From: Enhygromyxa salina
Lineage (GTDB): Bacteria > Myxococcota_A > Polyangia > Nannocystales > Nannocystaceae
Direction: 5' to 3'
Length of the DNA: 64,000 bases
Assembly: GCF_002994635.1 (NCBI RefSeq)
Contig: NZ_PVNL01000122.1
Location: 1-64,000 of the forward strand
In this document: piece by piece, positions 48,288 through 57,144 of the stretch
Layout of the letters: every line of letters starts with the position of its first letter
Position numbering within the stretch: the first letter of the stretch is position 1
Made by a program: the position numbers and the translations under genes
Notes under the pieces: model-generated
What the model saw: the letters and a program-made list of their open reading frames with translations, nothing else
The model's database searches: none
What the model was told of the DNA's origin: nothing

Positions 48288-50072
48288 ATGCTCCGCCGCT
48301 CGCACGGCCTCCCGAGCGAGATCGGCCGCCCTCCGCCGCTCCGCGCCGGTCGTTCGCGACGCCGACGGCGAGCCATGATCGCGGGCCTCACGTGTGGCCT
48401 CGCGCTCGTCGGTGTCAGCAACCAGGCCCACGCGGCGCCCGGGGTCGCCAACCGACTCGCGGGCCCCAACGCGCAGGGACCCGCGTCCGCCTCGGTCACC
48501 GGCATCTATCACAACCCCGCGATGCTCGGTCAGCTCCCGGGTCTGAGCTTCGAGACCACGCTGCGCGGCGGCGTCGATCACCTCTCGGTTCGGCGGTTCG
48601 GGATCAGCACCGACGGCCAGCCGATCGACGCGCTCGGCGGTCCGATCAACCTCGTGAACCCGGCCTTCGACTACTTCGTCGGGGCCAGCTTCTTGCTCGA
48701 TCCGATCGCGATTGGGGTCGCCGTCCACACGCTCGGATCGCGGTTTCGGATCGACAGCGATCCCAGCCTCAACTACCACCTGGTGTCCGACACGGACATC
48801 GGCTGCGGGGTCGACGGATCGCGGATCTGCCCGCAGCTGCGCAAGGGTGGGATGCTCGAGATGCGCACGGACTTCGACGTCGCGCTGGCGTGGAACGCCC
48901 TCGACTTCATGAGCATCGGCGCGACCGTCCACCTCCCGCGCCAGCGCACCTACTTCGCGCGCGACGTCGACTCGGTGTTGACCGGCGCCAACGCGGACAC
49001 CGGCTGTGATCCGCAGTCTGCGTCGGTCGAGAACCAGAACTGCGCCGAGCGGCTGAGCTTCCGCGGAAGCACCCGGCTGCGCTGGTTTGGGCTCAACGAG
49101 CGGCCGTCGACCCGACTCGATCTCGCCGTCACCTTCGGGATCGCGTTCGACATTCGCGATCGTGTGGTGATCGGCCTGCGCTATCGCACCCAGCCGCTGC
49201 TGGCCGGCGGCACGATCACGCTCAACGGATCGAGCGCCGTGTGCCTGCCCAACCCGACCAACGCCGACAGCGGGCTCCCGGCCTGCGAGGGCGCGACCCC
49301 GATCGACGCGACCTTGTCCGAGCAGATCCCGCAAGAGCTGGCGGTCGGCGCCGCGGGGGAGATCGGCAACTGGGCGCTGGATGCCAACCTGTACTGGATC
49401 GATCGCTGCCCCGGCGGGACCTTGCGCGGCTGCGATGGGCGAGACAGCCGCTCGCTCGAGCTGGTCGGTCTCGATCAAGACGCGTCGACGCTGCCCGAGA
49501 CGACGATCTACCGCGGCTTCAAGGATCTGTTCGGCGCCGAGCTGTGGGCCCGCTACCGGCTCGACGATCTGATCGGCGCCAACCTCCCGTACTACAAGGT
49601 CCTGTGCAGCGGCAGTGAAGGCGTCGACCCTGCGACCGGCAAGCGCCTGCGCTGTGTCCCACGCGCCGACCTGCTGCTCGGGGCTGGGTTCAACTCGCCC
49701 GGCGTTCGACCCGGGGCGCTGACCGTGGCCAACAGCGACGGCTGGACCTTGCAAGCGACGATCGGCACCAGCTTCAACCTGCCCGGCCGAAACGGCACGT
49801 GGTCGCTGGTCCCCGCCTACGGCCTCGACTTTTTGGTCCCGACCCGCGTGGGTCCCGGCGGTCACGACCCGGCCTTCACGCCCGCGGCCGCGATCGAGTT
49901 CGAGCGCAGCGGCGCCGACCTCAATTCGCCGTCGGCCGGTCCGGTCCTGGCGGGTCGCGGGGTCCCGACCAACGCCGGGGTCTACACCGGAGCCGTACAC
50001 ACCGTGATGTTCGGGGTGCGCTGGTCCGAGCGAGGCTTCGGCGCCCGCGAGCTGCCCAAGAACCGCAAGTGA
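48288..50072 (+). CDS. FadL/OMPP1-like outer-membrane protein
   Basis: 594 aa. A basic leader (RSRRRRRAM) and hydrophobic stretch ending QAHAAPG form the signal peptide. The mature N-terminus (VANRLAGPNAQGPASASVTG, then IYHNPAMLGQLPG) matches the FadL/TodX family, whose N-terminus plugs the barrel; alternating beta strands follow to a C-terminal strand HTVMFGVRWSERGFG. FadL porins pass hydrophobic compounds such as long-chain fatty acids. Several Cys pairs (CGVDGSRIC, CDPQSASVENQNC) suggest disulfide-bonded outer loops, and the protein is longer than the ~420-450 aa norm. ATG 48375 is an alternative start. Its TGA overlaps a possible GTG of the next gene. Confidence 0.78.
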   Translation: MLRRSHGLPSEIGRPPPLRAGRSRRRRRAMIAGLTCGLALVGVSNQAHAAPGVANRLAGPNAQGPASASVTGIYHNPAMLGQLPGLSFETTLRGGVDHLSVRRFGISTDGQPIDALGGPINLVNPAFDYFVGASFLLDPIAIGVAVHTLGSRFRIDSDPSLNYHLVSDTDIGCGVDGSRICPQLRKGGMLEMRTDFDVALAWNALDFMSIGATVHLPRQRTYFARDVDSVLTGANADTGCDPQSASVENQNCAERLSFRGSTRLRWFGLNERPSTRLDLAVTFGIAFDIRDRVVIGLRYRTQPLLAGGTITLNGSSAVCLPNPTNADSGLPACEGATPIDATLSEQIPQELAVGAAGEIGNWALDANLYWIDRCPGGTLRGCDGRDSRSLELVGLDQDASTLPETTIYRGFKDLFGAELWARYRLDDLIGANLPYYKVLCSGSEGVDPATGKRLRCVPRADLLLGAGFNSPGVRPGALTVANSDGWTLQATIGTSFNLPGRNGTWSLVPAYGLDFLVPTRVGPGGHDPAFTPAAAIEFERSGADLNSPSAGPVLAGRGVPTNAGVYTGAVHTVMFGVRWSERGFGARELPKNRK

Positions 50073-50125
50073 GCGCGAACGCTCAACCGCCGCGGCCGCG
50101 GCTGGCCCCGCCACGATCCACTCCG

Positions 50126-50131
50126 TACACT
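50126..50131 (+). promoter_or_regulatory. putative -10 box of the TPR lipoprotein gene
   Basis: TACACT followed by 6 nt and the GTG at 50138. Same hexamer as at the LpoA-like gene. Supports the downstream GTG as start. Confidence 0.4.
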
Positions 50132-50137
50132 GTCGCG

Positions 50138-52339
50138 GTGGCTCCACGCCCCGTGTCGATCCTCGCTGTGCTGGTCCCCCTGTTGGTGTGCGCGCCCGCT
50201 TGCACCAAGACGACGGGGCCAGACACCAACGCGCCGCTCCTGGTCGCGCCCCACACGATCAGCGATCTGGACGACTACGCCGCGGCGCGCAACGCCTACG
50301 CGCTGCTCAGCCTCGACGACGGCGCCCGCCCAGCGGCCAGGGCAAAGCTCCGCGACTACTTGATCGGGTACCTCGATCGCGCGCTCGAGAGCGATCAGCT
50401 GCCCCAGGCAGTCGACGCGCTCGAGCAGCTCAGCGGGCTGTGGGTCGCCGCCGAGCTGCGCGGGCTCGATCCCGATCCCCAGCTGGCCGCCGCCGCCGAG
50501 CGTGTCTACGCCAAGGTCGCCCGCGCGGGTGACGAGCGCCCTGCCCTGCTCGCGCTCGGGCTCACGCAGGCGTTCTCCGACCCGGGAGGCCAAGCCAGCG
50601 CCCAGCACAATTTCACGGCGCTGCACGACTGGATCGGCCGGACCAGCGAGTTCGGCAGCGATCCGAGCTTTGACGATCACCTCGACCGCCTGCTCGAGGA
50701 CGTGACGGCGTTCTTCCCCTCGCCGTTCCTCGTCGATCAGCTCGCGCGGGTGTACCTCGAGCGCTATCGCAACGCCCAGCGTCAGGGCAGCTTCTCGAGC
50801 GTCAGCGATCCCCGCGTGCCCTTCACCGGCTACCTGTTGGCGCGCCTGTACCTGCGCGCCGACGATCTCGACGGTGCCGTGGCTGCGCTCGACCGAATCG
50901 AGGCCGACGGCCCGACCGAGGCGCTGCGCGAGCTGATCCGCGACGCCGCCAACACCGACAGCCGCTCGCCCGCGGATCTCGATCAGCTGACCCGCGAGTT
51001 CATCCCCGAGCCTGACAACCGACTCCCAGACGAGATCGTCAACCAGGCCTGGGGGATCGTCGACAACCTCGCGGGTCGCAGCCTCGCGCGGTTTCCCGAT
51101 CACCCGCCCGCTCACCTCGCGCGGGGCCGGGCGCTGCGCGCTCGCAACTACGTCGAAGCCGCGATCATCCACTACGAGCGCGCGCTGGCCGGCAAGACCC
51201 GCGCCACCGATCGCGAAGATCTTCACCAGGCCTGGTCCGAGCTGGCCCAGCTGTACCAGTTCGCGCTCGAGGTTCGCGCGGAGTCCGGGTCCACGGACAC
51301 CGTGAACATGCTCGAGCGCATCGAGGGCTTTCACGATCGTGCCGCCCACACCTGGCCCCAGCGGCCGATCGAGCCCGGCATCTCGCTGGCCTGGATGAGC
51401 GTGGCCATGGCCGAGTTCAACGCTGGCCACATCGAGCGCGCCTCGGAGCTGCTGCAGCAGACGATCGCCCTGACGCCGGAGCCGGCCGCGCTGTCGCTGC
51501 TGGGCACGATCGCCACTCGCCGCGGCCAGCTCGACGACGCGCGCACTCACCTGCGCCGGCTCGACGCGCTCGCGGGGGGTCTGAGCGATCAGCTCGATCG
51601 CTACGACTGGCAGATCACCGCGCGCATGAGCCTCGCGGAGGTCGAGGCGCTCGCGGGCGATCGTGAAGCCAGCGTGTCCGAGCTGCGCGAGGCGCTGAGC
51701 CTGCTCAACACGCTGCTGAGCTACGCTGGGCTGGCCGATCAGCTGCGCGCCGAATTCTCGCTGCGTCGCTCACGGGTGTTCTTCTACCTCGGGGAGATCG
51801 AGCTCGCGATGAGCGACGTCCGCGACGCCCAGCGGCTCGCGCCCAATCGCGCCGACGCCTACACCGAGCCGCTCATCTTCACGGTCCTCCACGCCCACCT
51901 CGACGAGGCCGCCGAGATCTTCGCCGCCGCGCTGGCCCGCGACGCGGGTGGTGCCGAGCTCGGGGTCTACTACTCACTGTGGATCCTCGACCTCGCCGAG
52001 CGGCTCGGCCAGCCCGCGCCCGCGCTCGCCAGCGACTACCTCGGTCGCTACGCAGCCGACGAGACGGGTGAGCCGTGGCAGCGCAAGCTCGCCCGGCATG
52101 GCCTCGGCCAGCTGAGCTACGTCGATCTCAGCCAGGCCGCGAGCGACACCCGCGAGCGGTCCGAGGCCTGCTTTTATGAGGGCCTCGCGCGCTGGCGAGA
52201 CGGCCGTCGAGCGGCCGGCCTCGAGCTCATGACCAAGGTCCTCGAGCAGCAGATGATGGGCGACTTCGAGTACCAGATGGCGCAGATCTACCTGCGCTGG
52301 AAGGAGCTGCCCAAGACCGCCCGCTCCGCGGTCTTCTAG
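50138..52339 (+). CDS. TPR lipoprotein
   Basis: 733 aa from GTG 50138, which gives a compact lipoprotein signal ending VCAPAC. An in-frame GTG at 50069, overlapping the stop of the FadL-like gene, would add 23 residues and imply coupling instead. The body is helical with TPR-like units, clearest at PPAHLARGRALRARNYVEAA, HIERASELLQQTIALTPEPA and GEIELAMSDVRDAQRLAPNR. No enzymatic motif seen. The position after a FadL-like porin and its lipidation suggest an outer-membrane-associated partner; function unknown. Followed by tRNA-Cys. Confidence 0.78.
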   Translation: MAPRPVSILAVLVPLLVCAPACTKTTGPDTNAPLLVAPHTISDLDDYAAARNAYALLSLDDGARPAARAKLRDYLIGYLDRALESDQLPQAVDALEQLSGLWVAAELRGLDPDPQLAAAAERVYAKVARAGDERPALLALGLTQAFSDPGGQASAQHNFTALHDWIGRTSEFGSDPSFDDHLDRLLEDVTAFFPSPFLVDQLARVYLERYRNAQRQGSFSSVSDPRVPFTGYLLARLYLRADDLDGAVAALDRIEADGPTEALRELIRDAANTDSRSPADLDQLTREFIPEPDNRLPDEIVNQAWGIVDNLAGRSLARFPDHPPAHLARGRALRARNYVEAAIIHYERALAGKTRATDREDLHQAWSELAQLYQFALEVRAESGSTDTVNMLERIEGFHDRAAHTWPQRPIEPGISLAWMSVAMAEFNAGHIERASELLQQTIALTPEPAALSLLGTIATRRGQLDDARTHLRRLDALAGGLSDQLDRYDWQITARMSLAEVEALAGDREASVSELREALSLLNTLLSYAGLADQLRAEFSLRRSRVFFYLGEIELAMSDVRDAQRLAPNRADAYTEPLIFTVLHAHLDEAAEIFAAALARDAGGAELGVYYSLWILDLAERLGQPAPALASDYLGRYAADETGEPWQRKLARHGLGQLSYVDLSQAASDTRERSEACFYEGLARWRDGRRAAGLELMTKVLEQQMMGDFEYQMAQIYLRWKELPKTARSAVF

Positions 52340-52358
52340 CGGGCCCGGAGCTTGGCGC

Positions 52359-52386
52359 TTGCGAGCCCACGCGGGCCATGTTAGAT
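52359..52386 (+). promoter_or_regulatory. possible tRNA-Cys promoter
   Basis: TTGCGA (52359-52364), 16-nt spacer, TTAGAT (52381-52386), 25 bp before the tRNA 5' end. The -10 match is poor. Confidence 0.3.
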
Positions 52387-52411
52387 GACCGGCCCCCAAG
52401 AAGCTGACCAC

Positions 52412-52483
52412 GGCGCGGTGGCCAAGTGGTAAGGCGGAGCTCTGCAAAAGCTCTATTCGCCGGTTCGAATCCGGCCCGTGCCT
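52412..52483 (+). tRNA. tRNA-Cys (GCA)
   Basis: 72 nt, complete cloverleaf: acceptor GGCGCGG/CCGTGCC with one G-T pair, anticodon stem GAGCT/AGCTC with loop CTGCAAA giving anticodon GCA, T-arm GCCGG-TTCGAAT-CCGGC. The discriminator base is T, as usual for Cys. CCA is not encoded. Confidence 0.97.
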
Positions 52484-52501
52484 CACGAGAGAGAACGAAG
52501 A

Positions 52502-52529
52502 AAGGGACCCTGAGCGGGTCCCTTTTTTC
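52502..52529 (+). terminator. Intrinsic terminator after tRNA-Cys
   Basis: AAGGGACCC-TGAGC-GGGTCCCTT followed by TTTT: a 9-bp stem, 5-nt loop and T-run, 18 bp past the tRNA. It lies between convergent units. Confidence 0.9.
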
Positions 52530-52575
52530 TTGGTTTCGGTTCGGTTTGGGTTTGGCCGGGCCAAACCGGCAGCGG

Positions 52576-53088
52576 TTAGATTCCGCCGAGCGGGGCGTCG
52601 CCGCCACCGATGCTCAGCTTGTCCTTGCGCTCCTTGGTGACCGGCTTCTTCGCGGCCGAGCCGCCACCGCCACCGCCGCCACCGCCACCGCCGCCGCCGA
52701 TCAGGCCGATCGAGAGCACGGCTGCGGTGGCGTACAGCCAGTACGGGGTCTTCTTGCGCTCGGCCATCTTGACCTGCGCGTCGAGCCGCATCTGCTCTTC
52801 GCGGAGGCGGGCCTCTTGCTCGGCGCGGCTGCGGGCCTCGGCCTCGGCGACGCGGATCCGCTCTTCGCGCTCTTTGCGGTCGTGCTCTTCCTGGGCGAGC
52901 CGGGCTTGCTCGGCCTTCTCCTGACGGATCCGCTCTTCCTCTTCGCGAGCCTTGCGCTCGGCCTCTTCTTTGGCGCGACGCTCAGCGTCTTCGGTGGCGC
53001 GGACTTCGTCCTCGACCTGCTGGACTCGCTGGGCTTCGAGGTTCTTGAGCTCTTCGAGCGCGATCAGGGCTGAGTTTTCTCGTGACAT
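52576..53088 (-). CDS. TolA-like coiled-coil membrane protein
   Basis: 170 aa. Start ATG 53088 is set by a perfect GGAGGT 6 nt upstream. N-terminal MSRENSALIALEELKNLE, then a long Glu/Arg/Ala coiled coil (about 15-115, RRAKEEAERKAREEEERIR type), a membrane segment (about 122-137, YWLYATAAVLSIGLIG), a run of 13 or so glycines and a short Lys-rich, Gly-rich C-terminus. The order (cytoplasmic coil, then membrane, then short outside tail) differs from TolA itself. Residues 4-14 share the ENSxLxxLxxLK motif with the GltJ/AgmX-like protein 2 kb away, hinting at a common partner. Function unknown. Confidence 0.72.
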   Translation of the reverse strand: MSRENSALIALEELKNLEAQRVQQVEDEVRATEDAERRAKEEAERKAREEEERIRQEKAEQARLAQEEHDRKEREERIRVAEAEARSRAEQEARLREEQMRLDAQVKMAERKKTPYWLYATAAVLSIGLIGGGGGGGGGGGGGSAAKKPVTKERKDKLSIGGGDAPLGGI

Positions 53089-53094
53089 ACTGGG

Positions 53095-53100
53095 ACCTCC
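53095..53100 (-). promoter_or_regulatory. Strong Shine-Dalgarno of the coiled-coil gene
   Basis: GGAGGT on the minus strand, 6 nt before the ATG at 53088. The frame runs upstream to 53190, so this site fixes the start. Confidence 0.75.
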
Positions 53101-53271
53101 GCTTGGACGGGCGACGAATCGATGGACAGACTTGGCGATTGGGCTGGGCTGCTGGCGACAGCTCGCTGACCCTTCGGTATTGGGGAGCACAGCCCGACGG
53201 CCGAACGCTCCACCTGGACTCCTGATCTACATCTGAACGCTCGCCGTGTGCCACTCAAAAATGCCGGAATT

Positions 53272-53300
53272 TTGATCACTTCGCCAGGACTACCTAGCGT
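53272..53300 (+). promoter_or_regulatory. Promoter of the secreted-protein gene at 53307
   Basis: -35 TTGATC (53272-53277), 17-nt spacer, -10 TAGCGT (53295-53300), then 6 nt to the ATG. The clearest leaderless-type promoter in the window. Confidence 0.55.
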
Positions 53301-53306
53301 GCTGAC

Positions 53307-53924
53307 ATGACCGGTTCCGGCTCACGTCAGGCCAACATAGCTACTCCTCGCGCAGCGCGACATGGCCGACACGGGCGACGACACCACAAAACTCGGGCGT
53401 TGCTCGGTACGCTGGTCGTCTCGGTCCTCGCGATCCCCACCCTCGAGACCGGGGCCCGCGCCGAGCCGCCGCGCGGCTCGTCGAGCACGATCACAGCGGC
53501 GGTGGTTCCGCTCGCGTTGATCGAGAACCGCCGCGTGCTCAGCTACCCCCTCGATCAGGTCTGGCCGACCGCGATCCGCTACCTTCGGATCGATCGCGGC
53601 TTCGAGATCACCGACCGCGATCAAGACGCTGGCTACATCCTGTTTCAGTTCCCGCTCGAGGGCCAGCGGATCGGATCGGGCAGCCTCGAGATGTTCGCCA
53701 CCGACGACGCCGCGGGCCGAGCCAGCGTCAGCATGAGCGTGAACACGGGCGCGGGCCCGGTCCACCTGCCCAACTCGATCCTCGACGGGATCTCGGCCAA
53801 GGTCCGAGCCGAGCGCGGCCAGCCGCTGCCGCCGCCGCCCAGGCAGGAAGAGCCTCCGCCAGACCAGGACGATCCGGAAGACGATCACTCGGTCCCGCTG
53901 CTGCCACCTGCCCAGCAGCCGTAG
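53307..53924 (+). CDS. Secreted protein of unknown function, Pro-rich tail
   Basis: 205 aa. Basic leader with several His/Arg, hydrophobic LLGTLVVSVLAIPTL and an ARA cleavage site make a signal peptide of about 52 residues. The folded part (about 70-165) begins with LSYPLDQVWPTAIRYLRIDR and includes DAGYILFQF and a conserved-looking VHLPNSILDGI; a helix-grip fold like that of NlpB/BamC is a guess. The C-terminus is a Pro/Glu/Asp-rich tail. Not a family I can name. It ends 15 bp before the threonine aldolase GTG, so the two may be cotranscribed. Confidence 0.68.
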   Translation: MTGSGSRQANIATPRAARHGRHGRRHHKTRALLGTLVVSVLAIPTLETGARAEPPRGSSSTITAAVVPLALIENRRVLSYPLDQVWPTAIRYLRIDRGFEITDRDQDAGYILFQFPLEGQRIGSGSLEMFATDDAAGRASVSMSVNTGAGPVHLPNSILDGISAKVRAERGQPLPPPPRQEEPPPDQDDPEDDHSVPLLPPAQQP

Positions 53925-53939
53925 TAGTACAACCACGGC

Positions 53940-54959
53940 GTGCAGCCGATCGACCTTCGCAGCGACACGGTCTCCAAGCCGACCCAGGCCATGCGCGAGG
54001 CGATGGCCCGCGCCGAGGTCGGTGACGACTGCTACGCCGACGACCCCACGATCAACGAGCTCGAGCGACGGGTCGCCCAGCTGCTCGGCAAGCCGGCGGC
54101 GCTGTTCGTGCCGTCGGGGACCATGGCCAATCAGCTCGCGGTCGCGACCCACACCCGCCCCGGTGACGCGATCGCGTGCGCGCCCGAGGCCCACGTGTTG
54201 GTCCACGAGGACGCTGCCCCGGCCCGGCTGTCGGGGGTCCAGACCATGCCGATCGGCGATCGCCGGGGGTTCTCGGCCGCTCAGCTGCTGCAGCGGCTGC
54301 GAGAAGAGTCCACTGGCTGGCCGCGCGTGGGCCTGGTGTGGCTGGAGAACACGCTCGGCCTCGCCGGTGGCGTGGTCTGGAAGCTCGACGAGCTGCAAGC
54401 GATCTCCGAGCTCGCCCGCGCGCACGGCCGGCCCGTCCACCTCGACGGCGCGCGGCTGTGGAACGCCCACGTCGCAACCGGACGCCCCATGCCAGCGCTC
54501 GCCAGCGTGGCCGACAGCGTCAGCGTGTGCATCAGCAAGGGCCTCGGCTGTCCGGTCGGATCACTCCTGTGTGGCGAGCAGGAGTTCGTGAGCCGGGCCC
54601 GGGCGAGCCGCCACGCGTTCGGTGGGGCGATGCGGCAAGCGGGGGTGTTGGCGGCTGCGGGGCTGCACGCGCTCGAGCATCACATCGAGCGACTGCGAGA
54701 CGATCACCGCCGCGCCCGCGAGCTGTCTGATGCGCTCGCCGATCTTCGCTGCTGGCGAGCGATCGAACCCGAGACCAACATCGCCCTGTTCGAGCTGCCC
54801 GCGGGCACGGACGCCGAGACCCTGTGCGCGCCGCTGCGCGAGGCCGGAGTCCTGTGTTACCCGAACAAGTACGACGAGATCCGGCTCGTCGTGCACCTCG
54901 GTATCGATGACGACGCGCTGGCCAGCGCGATCGCTCGGATCCGCGGCGTGCTGGCCTGA
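53940..54959 (+). CDS. ltaE: Low-specificity L-threonine aldolase
   Basis: 339 aa, PLP fold-type I. Cleaves threonine or allo-threonine to glycine and acetaldehyde. Begins IDLRSDTVSKPT with GDDCYADDPTINELE, both family hallmarks; FVPSGTMANQLA, HLDGARLWNA (cofactor Asp/Arg) and the Schiff-base lysine in SVCISKGLGCPVGS follow, then RHAFGGAMRQAG. Start is GTG 53940; a TACAAC lies 6 nt before it. A hairpin terminator follows the stop. Confidence 0.95.
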   Translation: MQPIDLRSDTVSKPTQAMREAMARAEVGDDCYADDPTINELERRVAQLLGKPAALFVPSGTMANQLAVATHTRPGDAIACAPEAHVLVHEDAAPARLSGVQTMPIGDRRGFSAAQLLQRLREESTGWPRVGLVWLENTLGLAGGVVWKLDELQAISELARAHGRPVHLDGARLWNAHVATGRPMPALASVADSVSVCISKGLGCPVGSLLCGEQEFVSRARASRHAFGGAMRQAGVLAAAGLHALEHHIERLRDDHRRARELSDALADLRCWRAIEPETNIALFELPAGTDAETLCAPLREAGVLCYPNKYDEIRLVVHLGIDDDALASAIARIRGVLA

Positions 54960-54989
54960 GCCCTGGCGGAAACCAGCCGAGAACCAAAA

Positions 54990-55019
54990 CGAAAGGGGCC
55001 GCGCGAGCGACCCCTTTCG
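54990..55019. terminator. Hairpin terminator between convergent genes
   Basis: CGAAAGGGG ... CCCCTTTCG, a 9-bp stem with a 12-nt loop, between ltaE and the GltJ-like gene. On the minus strand it is followed by TTTT, so it fits best as terminator of the GltJ-like gene, but it could act both ways. Confidence 0.7.
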
Positions 55020-55036
55020 TCGGCTGACCGTAGCCT

Positions 55037-56695
55037 CTACAGCCTGAAGGTGAACGTGACGCCCTGCTGCTCCGCCTGGAACTTGGGGAACTTCGCGTTC
55101 TTCAGCGCCTGGGCCACACACTTGCCGACCGGGGTCGAGGCGTGCTCGCCCTGCGGGGTGGCGGACACCACGTTGCCGGTCGAGCCCTGAATCGAGAACT
55201 TGACCTCGACGGCCGTGCCCGAGCCGCAGCTCTTGGCGGCGGTCTTGACACCCTTGATGACCGGGGTGATCTCGCCGCTGGTCAGCTTCGGGGGCAGGCT
55301 GCTGTCCACGGGGGCCTTGCCACCGCCGCCGCTGCCACTGCCGCCACCCTTGCACTTGGGCAGGTTGGGATCGAGCAGACAGTCGACGTCGGGATCTTTC
55401 TTCGGCGTGCCGCCTGAGGAACCGCCGGACGATCCGCCGGAGGAACCGCCGGAGCCGCCCGAGTCACCGCCCGAGCTGCCGCCCGAGCCACCACCGGAGG
55501 TGCTCTTCTTCTTCTTGGTGCTGGACCCGGACTTGCCGACCACACCGCCGGCGGAATCACCCTCGGTGTCCTCGCCCTCGGTCTCACCAGCCTCGGCTTC
55601 GCCCTCGGCCTCTTCTTGCTCGTCGTCCTTCTCGTCGTCCTTCTCGTCGGCCTTGGCCGAGTCCTTGGTGTCCTTCTCTTCGACGGAACCGGGGACGGTG
55701 ACGACTTCCTTGATGACCTGCGGCTCGGGGTCGTCCTTGAGGAAGAACATGACCCCAAGCCCGATCAGCCCGGCGGCGAGCAGGAAGATCAAAATGTACA
55801 TCGGCGCATTGCTGCGCTGCGGCTCCGCGGCGACTGGCGCCACGACTGGCGCCTCGCTGACGAGCGGCTCGACCGAGAGCCCGCCGAGTCCACCGCCACC
55901 AAAGCTGGGCAGCATCTCCTCTTCGGAGCCGCCGCCGCCACCGCCACCGCCACCGCCGCCGCCCATGTCCATCATCGCGCCCATCGCCCGGATGTCGATG
56001 AGGCCCGATCCTTCGGACGAGGGTGCGGTTGTGGAGGGAGCCTGCCGAACCGGACCGGCCGACGCAGGCTTCGACGTCGACGCCATCGCCTTGAGGCTGT
56101 CGAGCGAGAACAGCACGGAGTTCTCGTTGCGCTGGCCGGTCAGCGAGTCGACGCGAGGCGACTCGGCTGCTGGCTCGTGGGCGGGCTGCTGCGGCGCTGG
56201 CTCGGAGAACCCGCCGCCGCCAAACTCACCGCTGGCGGCCGCGAACGCGTCGTCCGAACCCGCGCTGGCGAAGGGATCGTCGGCCGCAGCCGCAGCGACG
56301 CCGGCACCCATCCCCATGCCCATGCCGACCGCCGCGCCGCGGGGCGCCCGATCGGGCAGATCCGCGAACGCCTCGATCTGGCCGAGCTCGAGCCAATCCT
56401 CGAAGCCCTCCTGCCACACCGAGGTCGACTTGTCGATCTGACCGGCGTCGTAGCGCCGCCGAACTTCGTCTTCCGGGAGCGGACCAACGGTGTCGCCGTC
56501 GATCGCCAAGTGCCAACCAGCTGGCTCTTCGGACGCGGGCTCACTCGCCCCAGCGTCGGCCTCGGCGCTCGCGGCCTTGTCCCGAACGATGATGACGTTG
56601 CTGCACTTCTTGCAGCGAATCTTGAAGGTCTTACCGCGGACCTTTTCGTCCGCGATCGAGTACTTCGCGGCGCACTTATCACATTCAATTCTCAC
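55037..56695 (-). CDS. GltJ/AgmX-like protein: zinc ribbon, GYF, TM, AgmX/PglI tail
   Basis: 552 aa from GTG 56695. Residues 1-35 are an MJ0042-type zinc ribbon (C5, C8, C28, C31). Residues 60-110 are a GYF-type domain (WHLAIDGDTVGPLPEDEV, then VWQEGFEDW). A low-complexity cytoplasmic linker contains NENSVLFSLDSLKAM near 190-204 and a 12-13-residue Gly run. The membrane segment is about 298-318, then an acidic Glu/Asp stretch, a Ser/Gly linker and the C-terminal AgmX/PglI-type domain (about 470-552, with two Cys). In Myxococcus GltJ/AgmX belongs to the gliding motility machinery and contacts MglA and AglZ through these cytoplasmic domains; orthology is not shown here because myxobacteria have several such proteins. 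Confidence 0.75.
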   Translation of the reverse strand: MRIECDKCAAKYSIADEKVRGKTFKIRCKKCSNVIIVRDKAASAEADAGASEPASEEPAGWHLAIDGDTVGPLPEDEVRRRYDAGQIDKSTSVWQEGFEDWLELGQIEAFADLPDRAPRGAAVGMGMGMGAGVAAAAADDPFASAGSDDAFAAASGEFGGGGFSEPAPQQPAHEPAAESPRVDSLTGQRNENSVLFSLDSLKAMASTSKPASAGPVRQAPSTTAPSSEGSGLIDIRAMGAMMDMGGGGGGGGGGGGSEEEMLPSFGGGGLGGLSVEPLVSEAPVVAPVAAEPQRSNAPMYILIFLLAAGLIGLGVMFFLKDDPEPQVIKEVVTVPGSVEEKDTKDSAKADEKDDEKDDEQEEAEGEAEAGETEGEDTEGDSAGGVVGKSGSSTKKKKSTSGGGSGGSSGGDSGGSGGSSGGSSGGSSGGTPKKDPDVDCLLDPNLPKCKGGGSGSGGGGKAPVDSSLPPKLTSGEITPVIKGVKTAAKSCGSGTAVEVKFSIQGSTGNVVSATPQGEHASTPVGKCVAQALKNAKFPKFQAEQQGVTFTFRL

Positions 56696-57144
56696 GACAC
56701 GCCTGCCATTCGTCGCTTGCTGAGCTTGTCAGCTGGCTGCGCCTGGGAACAGCTCGGCCCGGTATTTGGCCGGGCACTGTGCCCACTCTTGATGTTGAAA
56801 CGAGGCGTCATGGGAGACGGGGAGTCGGTGTGCCGGGGCGCCCTGGGAGAAGCAGCTGAAGAAGCAACTGGAGGGCTCGTTCAGCCCCGGCCCCGACCGG
56901 GTGGGGCCGCAGTATATGGAACCAAGTCTTCGCCGACAACCGTCCATATCCCAATGATTTCACACAGCCGCGGAGAATACGCGAAGCTGGGTCCGAAACC
57001 TGGCGGACACGTGCGCGGGACCCCCTGGAGAGGATGCGATCGCGGCCACCTCGCCGGCCCCCTCATCGCTTCAGCGGCGGCCACCAACCGGCTCGTGGGG
57101 CTCGCAAACGAGGAGATCGGATCGCGCTTGACCGCCACGCGGGC
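56696..57144. other. Intergenic region without visible gene
   Basis: 449 bp between the GltJ-like start and the purA stop. Slightly less GC-rich around 56910-56990. Short frames on both strands lack coding character. No repeat copy, tRNA or clear terminator seen. Confidence 0.45.

Noticed and set aside
56729..56947. 72-codon minus-strand frame in the region between the GltJ-like gene and purA
   Set aside because: No ribosome site, no recognisable domain, composition not codon-like.
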